The notes under the pieces were generated by a model that saw only the letters and a program-made list of their open reading frames with translations, was not told the origin of the DNA and did no database searches. A program made the translations under genes and the position numbers. Positions 12,200 through 27,500 of a stretch of DNA of 64,000 nucleotides are shown here, piece after piece. Source of the DNA: Setoptus koraiensis. Taxonomy: Eukaryota > Arthropoda. Numbering within the stretch: the stretch's first letter is position 1; every line of letters starts with the position of its first letter. Location of the stretch: NCBI GenBank assembly GCA_048013815.1, contig CM106585.1, positions 15,438,001 to 15,502,000 on the forward strand. Direction: 5' to 3'.

Positions 12200-15100
12200 G
12201 TGAGTTGAGCATTTACATAGCTAACTAAACATACATTATCATAATTTCGTCTCGTTTCGCATCCTTGTATTTGTGTGTTGCTGCTGCTGCTGCTGATTTG
12301 TCTGAATTATTATTTGTTGCGATAACAGTGAGCAGTCTGATAACAGCAACCATTCCTGCATTGAACCATTCCGACAAGCATCTGGCCTTGGCATGAGCAC
12401 GGCAGTAGCAGTGCCAGATATAAGATATTTGCTCATCTCAAGCTGTTGTTGCCCTACGACAACAGCTACATCGACAGCAGCAGCAGCAACAACAACAACA
12501 ACAAAAAGCAAGTGTACATATCAGTGTATATTTCTCTGACTAATGCATCGCGCAAACAGGCACCCTGTCCCTCTGATAATAATTTTATTATTATTATTGT
12601 TATTATTGTTATTAATGCACTTATCCATGTACTTGTGCCTATCTGGATGGCACTGCTCATCCGGGGCGATAGGGCCATCAATTGTGCGCCCAGTGAAGAC
12701 ATGTAGTCGAGATAGATTGAGTTGAACTTTGGGCACCGTTCGACACTTAAAACTCTCGCTTTATCATACGGCACGACACGGTACGGCTCACACTGGCCGG
12801 CTGGGGCGATTGCCATCTCAATGATAACAATAGTCGTTCTTTTCTCCCCCAAGTTATTCCTTGATAATATCAAACGGTAACACCAGATTAACGTAACACA
12901 TTCACACATTTGCAAGATGTCTATATGATGTTTGTCTAACATCTAAAATTAAACCACACACACGCTTGCTGGCCCGGCAACCTTACATGGCTGGTTATGT
13001 TAAGACTGGTCATGTCGATACCCTCACAGCGACTAACAAGAGTGAATATTAATTTTAGTTATTTCTTAGTTTTAGCTGTTATTAACACGAGAGTCCGAAT
13101 CGAATAACAATTGTCATTACGACAATGAAGAGATATCGACGACGTGCGCGCTCTTATCTTTTCTCAGATTACTACAACTTTGCTACACTTTGGCAGCGTA
13201 AACAGTTAATAGGCGCAATATGAATTATAACCACCTCTGCATATTGGCAAATGGTTGACTGGCAATGTTAGCTGTCTCACAAATATATCTGACTTATGTC
13301 TAACTTTACCGTAAATAATTACCTTCGAATCGCATTCGCACAACTGTGTGAAATGTGTCTGTTTTTATCGATAAGACACCAATAAGATGTTTGTCCGTTG
13401 ACGTTCATTGTATGTAACGCCAAATTGTTGTTTAGTGGTGGTATTAATAAACGTCTAGTGTCGGGCACACACGGGCATAATGGGTTGATGATTATTTGTA
13501 TATATACATTTTCAATCACACTTGCTGCTGCCCCCCCAGACTGTGCGTCAGCATTCCAGCATTTACCACAACCGCTCATGAAGGCCCCATACACAAACAG
13601 AGACTAATTATGAATACGAGAACACACAAATCTAATCTACAGTTAAAATCTAGACATAATCTCACTGTTTTTACAGTTATTTCTCCTTGTTCCAACACAA
13701 ACAAACATACACACACACTCACACTCGCTCGCATATACTCATACTTGTGCCAGTGCAAAAGAGCCTTACAGTTGAAATCAAAATTCAATCTAAGGTTAAT
13801 CTAGCTAGCTAACCAAGTGTGCGCTCTAACAGTATTATTATACTGTCAGTAACAGTTATACATACGTACGGCTTGTCGGATTCAAGTTTGTTGCGCTCAT
13901 CAGCTGCAGCTCATGACTTCATCAATCCAAGTGTGCAATGCAATCAATTACTTCCAGGCTTCTTCTTTTTATTTAATATTTAGCGAGCATTTACAGAAAA
14001 CAACAGCAACAACAAGAAATGAAAAATTTCTCACAAACACACTACAATGGCAAACAACGCATTGGGAGCCTGATAAACGCGTAGGCCATCTTACACTACA
14101 CACCATAAGCAGCATATAAGCAGCAAGCTTTGTTAGTGGCGAAGGGATATCACTTAGTCGATTGCTCATTGTTTTTGAGCGGCAGCGGCGGCCTCCCGAA
14201 ATTCAATTATTGTTGCTGATTGCAGTGGCAGGCAGTTGTGGAGACGACAAGGCTGAACGACGAGGCTCGCCCGTTATTGTGAGCAATCTTGAGCAGCACT
14301 GACACACTGAAAAATGTTTGTGTATCAGCTAACTCGGTGTGTCACTTTTCGCGAGCCTCAAACTAACCGACTAACCGAGTAGCCGAGTAGCCGACTAACC
14401 GAGTAGCCGACTAAACGCTTTAAATATCTATATTTATATTTATAAGTGAGCCGAGATGCGCACGCAACGCCGACCATCCATCACCCCAGAAGCCGAGGAT
14501 TGGAGGAGCCGGCAGGCGCCGCCGTCGTCTAATAATTGCGACGGTAATAATAGTAATGACTATTTTTATTGTTTGTCAATCATTTATACTTTTCATTTAC
14601 GAGAATCCTCGCTCGCCCTAACATTTTCCTCTTTCTCTCACTCACCTCTCCTCGGTGGTGTGTGTATGTGTCGCCGAGCTACAAGCTGGCGGCTTCACAA
14701 GCCAGCGGCTTGTTTATGTTTGTGTGTGCCTGACCGATTCGGTGGTTGGGAGAGCAAGTTGGAAGTTGCAAGTTGCAAGTGGCGACAAGAAGAAGCGACC
14801 AGAAAAGAAAGTGCAATACCAGCGCAACTCGATTGCACTGGTGAGGTGAGCAACAACCTGTGTCACTCTAATCAGCGAATCATTATGTCGGCCATAAGTA
14901 ATTAAACGGCCATGGCGACGATCAATCGATGACTATCGACGCATGTCAATGATCATTGATCTGAACCACTAGCTTGGCACTACCTGATTTGCCGTGTGTG
15001 ATAAAACCACTTTCTCGACTGTGTTGAGTGTTTGTGTGTTGTAACATGGTGGCAGGTGTATACTTTATATAACCTAACTGTCAATATAAACACCCATAGA

Positions 15101-18100
15101 GCTTGTTAGTTAGCGGTGATGGCGGCGGTTACACTAGACGACACTGCTAACAATTAGGCACAGTGGACACACATAGTCAACAAGTCAACTCGGTGCAAGT
15201 CGAAAAAGCCACAGATTGATTGATCGATGTAATTAATCGATCATTATCGTCATCATCAATTATTGTTTCCTCTGTCTCTCTGACTGTGTGTTCTCTCGCT
15301 CGATTGTGCCCAAGTAACAAGCCAGCAGCGCTACTTGAACCACTACCGCCACTTGCAGCAACTAATACCGTTTATTATTATAATAATCTCTCTCTCGCTC
15401 TCTCATTGTCTAATCAAAATGTTCAAGATTGTTTGATTTTCAACTCTCAGTTCGCTGGGCTCGCAATTAATCGTGGCTTATTTTAAGTCGCCCGTTTATA
15501 TCGTTGTGATATTGTTCACAACCGCCGTTCAACTTTTCAACGTTTCACTTTTTCTCTGGCAGCCAACAAGCGCGCGCCATCATCATCTCGCTGTCAAAAG
15601 CGTTAGCTAAAGAGAGAGCGAGAGAGAAAGTGGAAGCTGAAATCGCTCATCCATCCATGCAGTTTGCCGTGTGATGGTCGAGCAACAACCGGCCCGATGA
15701 TTGGGTCACTGGAGACGCTGGCCGGCTGACTGGCTGGCCGGCTGGCTGACTCACTGACTGACTGGCTGGCTGATTGTTCAAGCGACATGCCGCTGCTGTC
15801 AACAACATGCTAGCATTGTTGTTGTCGCTGTTATTATCGAGAAGCCACACTGATTAAATAATAATCCATCCAGCTCCGGCAACAAACATGCTTAGGCACT
15901 CACTTGTCCACTTCACTTTTATTGATTAAACAAAACCTTGACAACTTGTTGGAATTAACATAACAGCGCGCATGAGCAAACCGTGTAAGCTAACCGTTAG
16001 CTTACAGTCAAGACAATTGGCTCGCTTGCGTCAATTGGCGTCAATTGACGCCTCTCGTGGAGGTGATGATTTTCATCAGCGTCTCTCTTCCTTGTGTTGC
16101 GCTGTTGTGCAACTCACCTGTTCTGCCCGCTCACACGGATCGCTTTTATTTTTTGATGAGTAAGCATGCATATTCTCATTGTCAAACAAGTCACTGCTGC
16201 AATCAGGTAGCTATAATGAGATTAGATCTAATTAGGCAGTGATTAGTGTAATTTATTCGACCATTCGCAATCACGCAAATGCCAGCAGCAGCATTCAAGT
16301 CATTTTTGTGTGCCCCCTATCCGGCTCTCTCTCTCTCTCTCTCTCTCTGTCTCGCTCTACCCGCTAATCTGGCCAAAATGCCTGTGTGGTAAACAGTCTG
16401 GTAGCTAATAGTGTAGCTATCGATTACATTAGCGCATTATTGCATTAGGGCGACTCGCGTGTCTTGCCATTGTGCCGCAATTCATTCTGGCCGCAAACTG
16501 CAGTGAACTGGTGGCCAGAATGAAGCGAAAAGAAAGAGAAGATAAAAAAGAGGCAACGAGAAGCCGACTTTTCCTGCCAATTGGCTGCCACTCGCTTACT
16601 GTCCATATCAGGTGTCTCATATATCCCGCACTACATTATCGCGCCATGCTATGTGTCGCACCACCGATCGCCTATTGACGGCCACATAACACACCAGCTT
16701 GATCATTAAAAACCAATCAAGGCTGATTAACTGACACACAGGCGAGTTAAATTGGCAAGGGCGCAAAACTATTGTGGAAGTGACACATACAACAAAAAAG
16801 CGCATTTCCTCGTTGTGTGTCGTTGCGTATTGTTGTTGTCACCTGGCCACCATAGTAAATTAAAGGTATAAGACAACAAAAAGTTTGCTTGCTGGGTGCC
16901 CATAAGTCACTGTCTATGTGTGCGCTGTTATTCACGGTTGAAGAAAAAACTGGACTGTGATCCGTTTGTTTCCTCCAACTGGCCACTTCTTTTGCGCCCC
17001 ATTGTTGTCTATTGTCACCATCAGTAATTACATCGTTCATACTGGCAGCAGTCGTATCAGCGTCATTGTTCTGCAGCTTGTTTCAGCTGGCCCCGGCGTC
17101 GTCTGTCGACGTCGGCTTAACTTTAAACTTTATCGTTTGCTGTCATCGCAACAAATTTTTCAACAATTCATCGTTTGTGTGTGTGTGTGTGCGCGACTTT
17201 GTGAATGAGTCTCGACCAATAAGTTTCGTTGAACAAACAACGAACCAATTTGTGCAAGCTGCACAATAAAGAGCCGGCTAATTATGCCTCCGATCAGTAT
17301 CATCCGATCTGCTGAAGGCACAAAGGTCGGCCTATTTTGGGCTAACTGCAAATTGTTGCCAAAATGTTTATACCTACAGTACAGAACAGCACAGTAGAGA
17401 GTGCAATGGACAAATAAATGTCGCTGGATGTTTGCTCACAGATTTTTGCTACGTCACCTGAGCAACTCTAATTAGCTGGCATGAGTGCACTATGTCTCAC
17501 TCTTGCATGATTTTCATATTTGCATGCCATCAATCATTACAATGCAAATAAGCTGTCCCCTCGTATCGCTCGTTGACAACGCGCAAAATGTCAATCCGTA
17601 CACATGCTAGATATTTATAGATATAACCATGCAAACATTGTCCGTATGCTGTTGGTGTTTGTTGCAGCTCGGCTAGTGACAATGCAAGACACTATGCAAA
17701 CTCATGAGACTGGCAAGCTTGAATAGTATATCTCACGCTGGACACACACACACACAAACACAATTTTTGTTTGGTCCAGATCCAGATAAGCGTCTGATAT
17801 CATCGGCACCGTTATCGCGTGCAAAATCTTCGTTAGCCACTAATGAGCCACAACCATAAACTTGACCCATTCGGCCATGCTCGACACCGCTTTGTAATTG
17901 TGCATGGCGAATCGTTTTTGAGGCTGACTTTAGGTCTCATGACTTTCAGTCTCATGACTCGCTGCTGACACATTGCGTTTGTGCCGACTGGGCAAGGACA
18001 AATTTAACAAGCCGAGGAGCTGCATATATTATTATAAAATAAAATATTATGTGCACAGTTTGAATATTTTGCGCCAGCATGTACCATCAATTGCCGACGG

Positions 18101-21100
18101 CTCGTGTTGGGGTGCAAACTTGGCACTCAACATTCACGTCCACTCTCCATACGATCCAGTGTCAGTGCTGCCAAATATTATCATGCTATGTTATTTTCAT
18201 TATTACATTATTAATTTTAGCATCCGATAAACGGTTGTGAGCCGACAGCGCGCGTTGTGACTCACAACGCGCGCCTCGTCAAATTGATGGTATCAATTTG
18301 ACGAAGCCAGCCTAACGACGACGACAACGCAGCCAAATAAGTCAGTCTGGCCACCAACAGAGACTGTAATATGAAAATCACTGCCAGCGTCTACGTGCTC
18401 GCATTAACCCTATCATGGCCGGCGTGCAGCGTTAGGCCGGCAAATTACTAAACGGTACAGTAATTTGTGACAAAGATTGTGCCTTATGGCAGCCAATTAA
18501 CGCTCATTCACCTTTGTATAACTTTGGTGCCTGTGCATAAGCCTCACATATGTAAGCCTTATATTATAAGGTGTGTGTGTGTGTGTCGTTGTGGTAGCTT
18601 GATGTGCCGTTGTTCGTCAATAATGGCATCCCGTGAGCGTATAACAGCGTTGGCTTTAACCTGCGCCAACTTCAACTTGCCAGCAGCAACGCACGCACAT
18701 AACTCATTAATTATTAATTAATTTAGTACACCTAGTTAGCGGGCATTCTAAATAGTTGGCCAGTCTCACAGCGAGCCACTTTCAGCGTGAGTCGGCCTCG
18801 CAGCGAGCCAGTGTCAGCGTGAGCCAGCCTCATAGCGAGCCAGTCAGTGTCGATGGGCAGATTGGCTGCGCTCGTGGCTAGCCCTCAATGTGTCATCACG
18901 TATACCGTTATAGCGTTATAGCAGGATGCTCGTTAGGCATCAATCTGACAAGCTCGCTGACGCTAGTAGATGGGCGATGGGCGAGAAACATGATGATGTC
19001 GAGCGCACCGACACGAGCAGCTCAGGCACAACCGACAATTGGGAGCGACTTTTACCAATTTATAGACGACGGACAAGGGCACAGCAGTTGACCCCTTTGC
19101 GCTATTTGATGCGCTATTCTGATGCCGGTGCAAATGCACCCCATTACGTCAGCCGATAAATCGGCCTCGTATTGGCCGCCTCGTATTGGCTGCCGCGTGG
19201 TGGCTGTTTGGTGCGTGTAGGGGCGCTCTCGCCAACTTGAATTGAGCCGAGCAGCGTTGCCTGTCGCTCGCGAGCTCAATTTGAAACCGCTCGCCGCGCC
19301 AGAGCCGATCGCCGGGCAGCTGAAAGTGGTGACTTAGCGAGAATTGTTGACATGGCAAGGGCCGCTTCTCGGTAGTCGTTCGTTTGACAGTCCGCGCCCG
19401 TTAAATGATTGCCTGTTCGGCTTTGAGTGACTTTTAAGAAGCGTCTTTCCGAAACAGCGACAGCCCCTGTGTCGCTCGAGAGTGCGTTACTCGGTCGCTT
19501 GGCGGCTAATCCGGCACTAGCGACCGCTCGCACTCGCACCGAGCGCCGGCCCAAACTTGCCGGAGCCGGCCCAAAGTCGCTGGAGCCGGCCCAAAGTCGC
19601 TGGAGCTGGCCAAAAGTCGCCGGAGCTGGCCCAAAGTTGTTCGAGCAGGGCGACGGCATGAATTGGAACAATTGCTCAACGGTTTGGCCAGCTTTTGTCC
19701 ACTGCAGCCCAGCAGTCGCTGCCTTGTAACTGCATTGCGGCTGCATGCTTGTCGGGCCGGCGTGTTTTATTTCCTGAAGCCTCATGACACACACACACAC
19801 ACAAGCTCAAGACAAGCAAGCGTGCGTGTGCGAACACCAGTCACGAAGTCCGGCCAGTCGTTGCGGCGAGCGTCGCATTGCAACGCCGCCCGTCTAGCCA
19901 TGGTCAGCGGCCAGTGGCTATGGCGCTAAAATTGGCCAGCTAGCACACGAGCTTAATTTGTTATCGTCTATTATCTGTTACGCTCAGCGGTTATTTGGGC
20001 GGCGTGGATGCGGCCGAAGCGGTCTAAGCGACCGAAGCGACCGAAGCGGCCGAAGTGACTGATTAAAAGTTAACAATGTTGTGACACGGCCGAGGCGAGT
20101 GTGACGGCTCATAGCGGCCTTTGTGTCCATGTCACGACAACAGCCGACAGAAACAGCCCAACGGCGACCGGCCAACGGCGACCGGCCAGTGGGATGGTAA
20201 CAGCCCGTTAACAAGCTTTTGACACTAACAGGCTGTTTGTAATCAGTCAGCGATTATCATTGTGCTATCATGAGATTCACTGTTCGCCGTCAAAATTATT
20301 TATCATTAATTAGAAATCACATGATCGTTTTCTTGTTTGTGATGATGATTTTCAATCATGAGCACAAACTGGCGCATGTTGCCGGCAACTCGCACGCCGC
20401 CACTGCTCACAACAGCTTGTGAGTCGCAAGCTCTCATGTCGCTGTTGTCGTATCACGACTCTCGATGGCGGCAACAATAAATTTTGCAATAACTTTGTTG
20501 CTGCTCACAGCGCAAAGCGACGGCGAGAGCGAAAGTGACAACAACAATTACAAATTGCTCATGCCGATCAACTTTTTCTCATTTTCTCATTTCGTCCGCC
20601 GTCTAGACCGTCGATGCGCGCACATCGCCGCTTGGGCCGTCTGACCGGCGCCGCTGCGTCTGCCGAGAAGCGACCGTTGCCGCTCGTTCACCATTGTCTT
20701 TCTGGCCGGCGGCGTGTCCATTGTTGATACTATCGCGCTCGGTGTGAGTGTGAGCTTGTGTGGTCGCCAGAGCGCTAAAATTCAATCTCGGCCATACCTC
20801 ACACACACACACACACGCACACACTTGTGTCATCTGTGGCGCAACAGGTGAATGAACTGAATTGCAGTTTTATTGTGATTACACACACACACACACACAT
20901 TGTAGCGGTTGTTGTGACGTAAGCCTAGTGAAAAAGCGAGAGATTATTGTCGAGCCGAGCGAGCTTATCGGAAAGACAACGCACACACACACACAGCGAG
21001 AGACAGAGAACTAATTCAACAAATTAGACCGTGTTGTGCATATCTGCATTGGACTGTGTTGCGTAACCGTGTTGCGTCGACGCCAGCGAGCCATATGGCA

Positions 21101-24100
21101 TGCCGCTGTTACTGTTGTTTGTTACACAATGACAGAGCCAGGGCTGAAAATCATCAGTAATCCCTGAGAATAAAGATTCAAATTTAATTCTTAATTTCGG
21201 CCCGGCCTGTGCCTTCAAAACCAAGATGGCGACAGCTCCAATCCGTTCAACTCTGTTCGGCTCAACAATGTACAAAATATTATTTTTGCGCTGCGGGCCT
21301 TGCCGTCGTCGTTGCTGTTGCTGTTGTCGTTGTTGCTGTTGCTGTTGTTGTTTTTGTAGCCGTTGTCGGGCCGGCAGCAACAAAATAACAATGTCGTTGG
21401 CTCGCATAAGACGCCGTACAAAATTGACTGCTCGCGTGTCTCTCGTGGGCGACCGCTGACCGTCGGTCGGCCGGCCAACGGGCCGTTTTTTGCAACACAC
21501 ACACACGCACACACTGTTTCCTGTTTGATCTGGCTGGTTTAGCAAAATTTGAGATAAAACAAAAGATTTATAATCTATTATGCTCACGTACGCACAGAGG
21601 AGACAGGCGATAATGGATGATGAACAGGTTGTTTTAGTTGGCGTTACAGGCGAACGTTACAGGCAACATACAATCAATTTGCCTATCGACAAGAGACAAT
21701 CATGATATCAGAGAAATCATGTTACCTGTTGGTGTTGTCCGACAGAGTGTGCTGCTGCTGCCGCCGTCCCAGGGACAAACAGTATCAAGACAAACGGAAT
21801 TGTGTTATCGCCGCACCCAGGCTTCAGCTCGACGATCCGCGGCCGAGTGGACAGTGGACAGTCGATGGGTATGCAGTGGCACTCGATCATTTGCACAAAA
21901 TTTTCCGTTGTCACTATTAGAGGTGGCCTACAAACAATTGTAAACAGTTACAAACGCTCGCCTGTGTTGTCATTGTCGTTGTCGTCGTCGTGGTTGGCGT
22001 TGTTGTCGCTGTTGTTGTTGTCGGTGTTGTTGTTGCGCGGCCACGCCAAGCCATTGTGTCCAGTGGCAACGGTGGCGGCGGCAGCAGCCCGCTTCCGATG
22101 TCGATAATTGTCATGTTTATTTACTAGCACTTGTGGCGCCACTTTGCAACTACCGCCGGCTCCATACCAGTTCTCTGGTCACAAGTAAATCATGTAATTC
22201 ACTGTCGTTCCGCCGAGGGTTGTCGCTCGCTCGCCCGTAGAGAACAGTGAGATTGGCCGGCGATTGGACGGATTTCGGATAGCTGCGGATAGCTGTGGAT
22301 AGTTGCGGATAGCTGTGGATAGTTGCGGATTGTTGGAAAAGCCGGCCGGCCGGCCAGCCAGCCAGACAGACGGTGAGTGCCGTTAGACAGGCATGAGAAA
22401 AAAGAGTTGGCTCGTTATTCAAATGGCTTTAGTCGAGAATTTTATAGAGCGTTGCCGTTGTTGTCGTTGTTGTCGCTGTTGTCGTTGTTGTCGTTGTTGT
22501 TGTTGTTATCTTGCACTCGCTGGCCGGCTGTGTCTTGGCTGGCGGCTGTGTCTTGGCTGGCGGCTGTGTCGTGGCTTGTGTGTTGGTTGTTGGCCAAAAA
22601 CGGTACTCGGACTCGCTGTCAGTGTCGCCGGCGTGCGCTTATCAGCTAATAAAGTCGCTCTACCCCGTTGCGCGCAAACAATGATAATGACAGTGACAAG
22701 CACGAAACAATTTCAACTACCACCACTCACTATTACACAATCATATTTGCCTGGCGATGGCGTCACTATTGGTTGCGGTCAGCGCTAATTTACGCAATCA
22801 CGCTGCTTGTCGATGCATTTATTGTTGTCAGGCGAGCTCAGTGTTTTAGTTGACGTTTGCACGAGTTGCTTCATTGTCATCATTACATTATCATCGTCTG
22901 TATAAAAATGTCTGCACACACTCAAAAAAGTGTGCACTGTACAGTCAAGTTGACACAGTCGAGTCAACTGGCTGCCAGAGTCGATTGTACAGTGTAAAGT
23001 GGTCGCTAACTCGCGGCCAATCGGCCCACGGCACAGCCATTATCAGTGCTATTATTATAAATAATAAAAACATAAATGTCAATCACACGCATTTGCATGC
23101 ACGACGGACAGTCAATGTCAGGCGAGCGAGCGGTTGGTTCATCGATCTGGTCGTGCCGGCCGATGGTGACTCGGCGACACTTGACAGAGCGACCCTCGAG
23201 CGAGCGACCCTCGAGAGAGCGACCGTCGAGAGAGACAGAGCGAAAAAGAAGCGAGCGAAATTATCATGATTGCCTTATAACGGTAACTTTATCCGCTGTC
23301 GGCAGTTCTCACCACCAGTCGGCCACTTGGACGAGCCGTTGCGCAACCCTCGCCAAGCCGGCGACGTCCAGGATAAGGTTACCTGGCGGCCATAATGCAG
23401 TGGAAAGCAGCAGCCAATATTGGCCGATAGCGGCTTGCCAGCCGCTTTTGGCCAGCCTGGCAGCCGGCGCAGACAAACAGCGTAATGTCATGAGCACATG
23501 AGCGAGACAATGTGAAAGTGATCTTGAATTGATTTGACTCAATTCGAGACAACCTTATCACTCCATCGCTCGCTATCTCTAGCTATCTCTCGCTCTATCT
23601 CTATCTCTATCTCTAGCCGGCAATGCGCAACAATAACTCCCGCCATGACAAACAATGACATCAGCGGCAGCAACAACAGCAACACGCCAACAACAGCGCA
23701 ACAACCAGGCAACAAAATAGATTGAAATCTGTGCCCTTTCTCGTCCGTTGCCGGCTTGCACTGGCGCCAACAGACGAGTGCCATAATAACTCTGTGCTGC
23801 CAAGACAAGGTGATGATATACGAGTCAGCATCACTTGCAGGACATTTGTTAGCAACGACAACAACGACAACAACGACAACGGCAACAACGACAACAACGA
23901 CAACGGTAAAAACAACAACGGATGGCAGCGAAACTTTTCACTTCCTTTGTTTGCTGGCATGACAAAAGCAGTCACATGTTTGTAGAGAGCAATGGCAACA
24001 ATAACAATGGCCAATAACTCTATGCTAACATTTTCTCAATTAGTCTAATTGCACACTTGCAATAACCAGAGATCAACAAGCAGCGACAGAGACAATTAAT

Positions 24101-24500
24101 CGATGAGCTCACTCTGTCTTATTGCTGCCTATTGGTGTGTTTGTGTGTGTCTCCCAAAGTGAATTGCGTCACCAAAGGATAGTACAAGGTTGTTGTCGTT
24201 GTTGTCGCCTTATTGTTGTGTTTTGTCGTCATGTTGACAGTGTGCCGATGAGACTGTGATGATCAGAGGCAAAAGTTCATACCAGCAGCATCTCTCTTGT
24301 CACTGTTGTGTCGCAACTCTCTGTCACATGGGTCAGCGAATGTCATCACATCCGTTCGTCCTGCTAACACCATCACTGAGACACACAGTTGCCAGTGAAC
24401 GGTTGTGAATGAACCAGCTGACAGCAACAGTCAGCTGACAGCAACAGTCAGCTGACAGCAAGTGACACAAGAGTGACACAACAAATAGGCTTTTCATCTC

Positions 24501-24534
<34 letters not shown>

Positions 24535-27500
24535 TAGAATATAATGTTTGTTTGTTTCCAGTGTCGAGCGCATTGACATTGCCAGCGTTGACATTTGACT
24601 CGATTTATAACGACTCGAAATAACGATCTCAACAATCAATGACCAACAATCAATTAACCGATTATTTTGAATTCTTCTCTGCCCCCTGCCCCCCCCCCTC
24701 CCTGGTCCCGCATAACGAACGACGCGATTTGCATAACAGGTGATATCTCTCCGGCAGCAGGTGCTAAAGAGACGCGTCAAGCGCGACTTGGTCGACCTCG
24801 GTCCGGCCCCCCGCTCGCATCATGCCGGCAACCCGGCGTCACAAAATCACAGTCAATCTCAATTCGCCAGAGTGTTGCACCCGATGGGCATTTCACGGCG
24901 GCCCCTGCTGGAGCCCATGTCGAGCGAGGTCGCTTATTCAGCGGCGGCGGCGGACAGTGCCGGCGGGGCCAACAATGGCGCCGGCCAGCACGTAATGATT
25001 GGCGGCGATCTAGATTTGAGCGCCAGCAGTAGCAATTCTAACCCGGTGCCATCGCCGCTGCCCCCGTCGCCCCTATATAGTTTGAATCGCGGTGGCAGCA
25101 GCAACAACAACAACAGTCCAACAGTGAGCAACTTATCGGGGAACAATGGTCACGAGATTAACGTCACTGGCAGCACATTTGGCCGGCCCGCAAGCGCAAC
25201 AGCGGCGCTCTCGTCGGCCGGCTTCGGCAGCGCGACGCCTCAATTTCAATTCAACGATCCCAGCTGGAGCCAAATGTGGTACCTGGTAAGTACTGTTACA
25301 TCATTATCATACTCACGCGGCTACCTGTATGTCGCAGCAAGTTGGCAACAGATTTACATTATACAAATTAACAAACTGTTATCGTCTGCGATGTGAATTA
25401 GATCACCTGATGTGTGTGTGTGTCTGGCAGTGGCGACGTCGCCGCGCGACACACGGCGAGCTCGCCACTGTCAAGCTCGTGCTGTGCCGCCTCACGCCCG
25501 CTGTGAAATGGCCCACTATTTCGCACTCGATCGAATTCAATTTGTCGGGCGACGGCGAGCCAGCAGCGGCGAGCTAGCAGTGGCGAGCCAGCAGCGGCCA
25601 GCCAGCGACGGCCCAGCCAGACAGGTGAAAGACAATGGTCGCAGTGACAAGCACAAAAGAAGAAACGGCCATCATTGTTTTAAAGCCAGAGGATCTGGCT
25701 GTTTCGAATCGGATTGTTCTGCTCGCTTTAGGCCGCTCTTGTCGCTGTCGCTATTGCTGTGTCGACCGGCATCATCTACAATGTAGATTCTGCATGCGCT
25801 TCGAGAGCATGGTCGGTCTGTCGGCGCTCGTCTCGCCAATTTGAACGGTTGTTTTGCGCGCCCGAATTGAGTTGTCAGCACGAGCGCGACACAAATATAT
25901 ACAGTATATATAGAGCGATGACTGCAAAAAACAGGTGACCGGGGCCCTGGCGAGACGGCCTGAAAAGTCTGAGAGTGTCTCACAAGCTATTCTGAGAGTC
26001 TCACAACTCACAGTGAGACGCTCTCAGATTGAGAGGCAGCATTTAATTGCCTGTGCGCTCCAGTTGAAGTGCTCGACGCCGTTGGTCACTTCTATTGTAG
26101 GTGAGCATCACATTGGTCATTACATGACCGTTACAGTACATGAGCCGCGCCAGCTGCCCGCCCGTCACATCACATGATGATGCAACGCTTTTCTGGTTGT
26201 GTCATTCTTTCGCTATCCCCGCCGACTGGCCGAACCCCACCAAATCGGCCAAATCTGTTGTTTGTGGCAGCCGTGGCGTGTTGTATATCTCTTGTTGTGT
26301 ACGTATATCTCGTGTTGTGTACGTATATCTCGTGTTGTGGCTCGAGCGACTGGCGCAACAGAGGCGCAAAAACATTCAGCCAGCCACATGAGAGAGCGGC
26401 CCTTTGTGCAGACTGACAGCACTGATTTGGCACTCGTTTGGCCAAATCGCCAAACGCGGACACAGCTGACAACGGGGAACGTGTCGACGCGCCCAAAGCA
26501 ACAACGCACTCATTAATTATCCCCATCATCATTTGGGCACTCGGCGACGACAGCAGCCCGCCGCCATGACTGCCGGTGGATAACTGCCGGTGGATAACTG
26601 CCAGTGGATGTAACTAAAACTCTCCCAAAGTAACCCCAACACGAAGCAACACGAAGCAACACGAAGCACAACGTACAGTTATGTGGGGCCCACGCGAGGC
26701 GAGCCGTCACGCAATGACACGCGCCAATGATAATGACCCAATATCCGGAATACCGCTCTTGTTTGCTCGTGGTAACATTTGAATGATGCACGTTCGGTTG
26801 ATCTGATCTGGCCAATTCTTTTGGTCGAATCGCACTGGCTCTCTTGCAAAACTTTGCCCCTCAAACAAACAACCCGCGAGAAATGTTTTGCTCCGTGGCA
26901 AACCTGACCTATTGGCCAGTCTGACCTATTGGCCAGTTTGTGCCGTCTAACTGTCTGTGCGGCACACTGTGTCTTGGCGAGCCGTTTTGGGGGCTCCCAG
27001 CAGTTGTGACGAATGCACATTGTGTGTGTGTGTGTGTGTGTTGCGGGGTGCAATCGACCGCATCAGCACGAATTTGGGTGCAAGTGTATGCAATAGTCGG
27101 GATAAACTGTCGACTGGCAATCTAGCCATTGTAAGCAGCAAAAGAAACAACGGTGTGTGTAAATAGGGCGGCCAGACAGGCATGACAAGCATGGAAAGGG
27201 AAGCGATAATAATAATAATAATAACGATAAGAAATAACGACAACCAAGCCAGCCAATAACAAGCAAATCGACAATATCAACAAAGCGCAGCCTATCAATC
27301 ACGGCGGCCATTGTTGTCGGCAGCCATGACTGTGCTTGTACTTGTGTGTTATTAGCAGTGCGTGGTGTTTGTTTGTTACGACATTACGCAACAGACATTA
27401 TATATTATCATATCAACGTCACGTCTCAGGGTCACTGCTGCCGCTACATCGATATGAACTTGTCAGTGGTAGTGGTAGTCGTTGTCGCTGTTGCTGTTGT

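Larger units (their letters stand above)
12200..24739 (+). other. Furin intron 1 (12.5 kb)
   Basis: It is non-coding as far as I can see. It contains CA/GT tracts, CAG/CAA tracts (about 12476..12505), an 8-base tandem array (14363..14410), GGCT/GACT tetranucleotides (about 15715..15778), a paired hairpin (18248..18304), a 20-base array (19541..19640) and GTT-rich runs (about 21955..22045 and 22452..22510). Open frames here are low-complexity or short. Confidence 0.75.
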
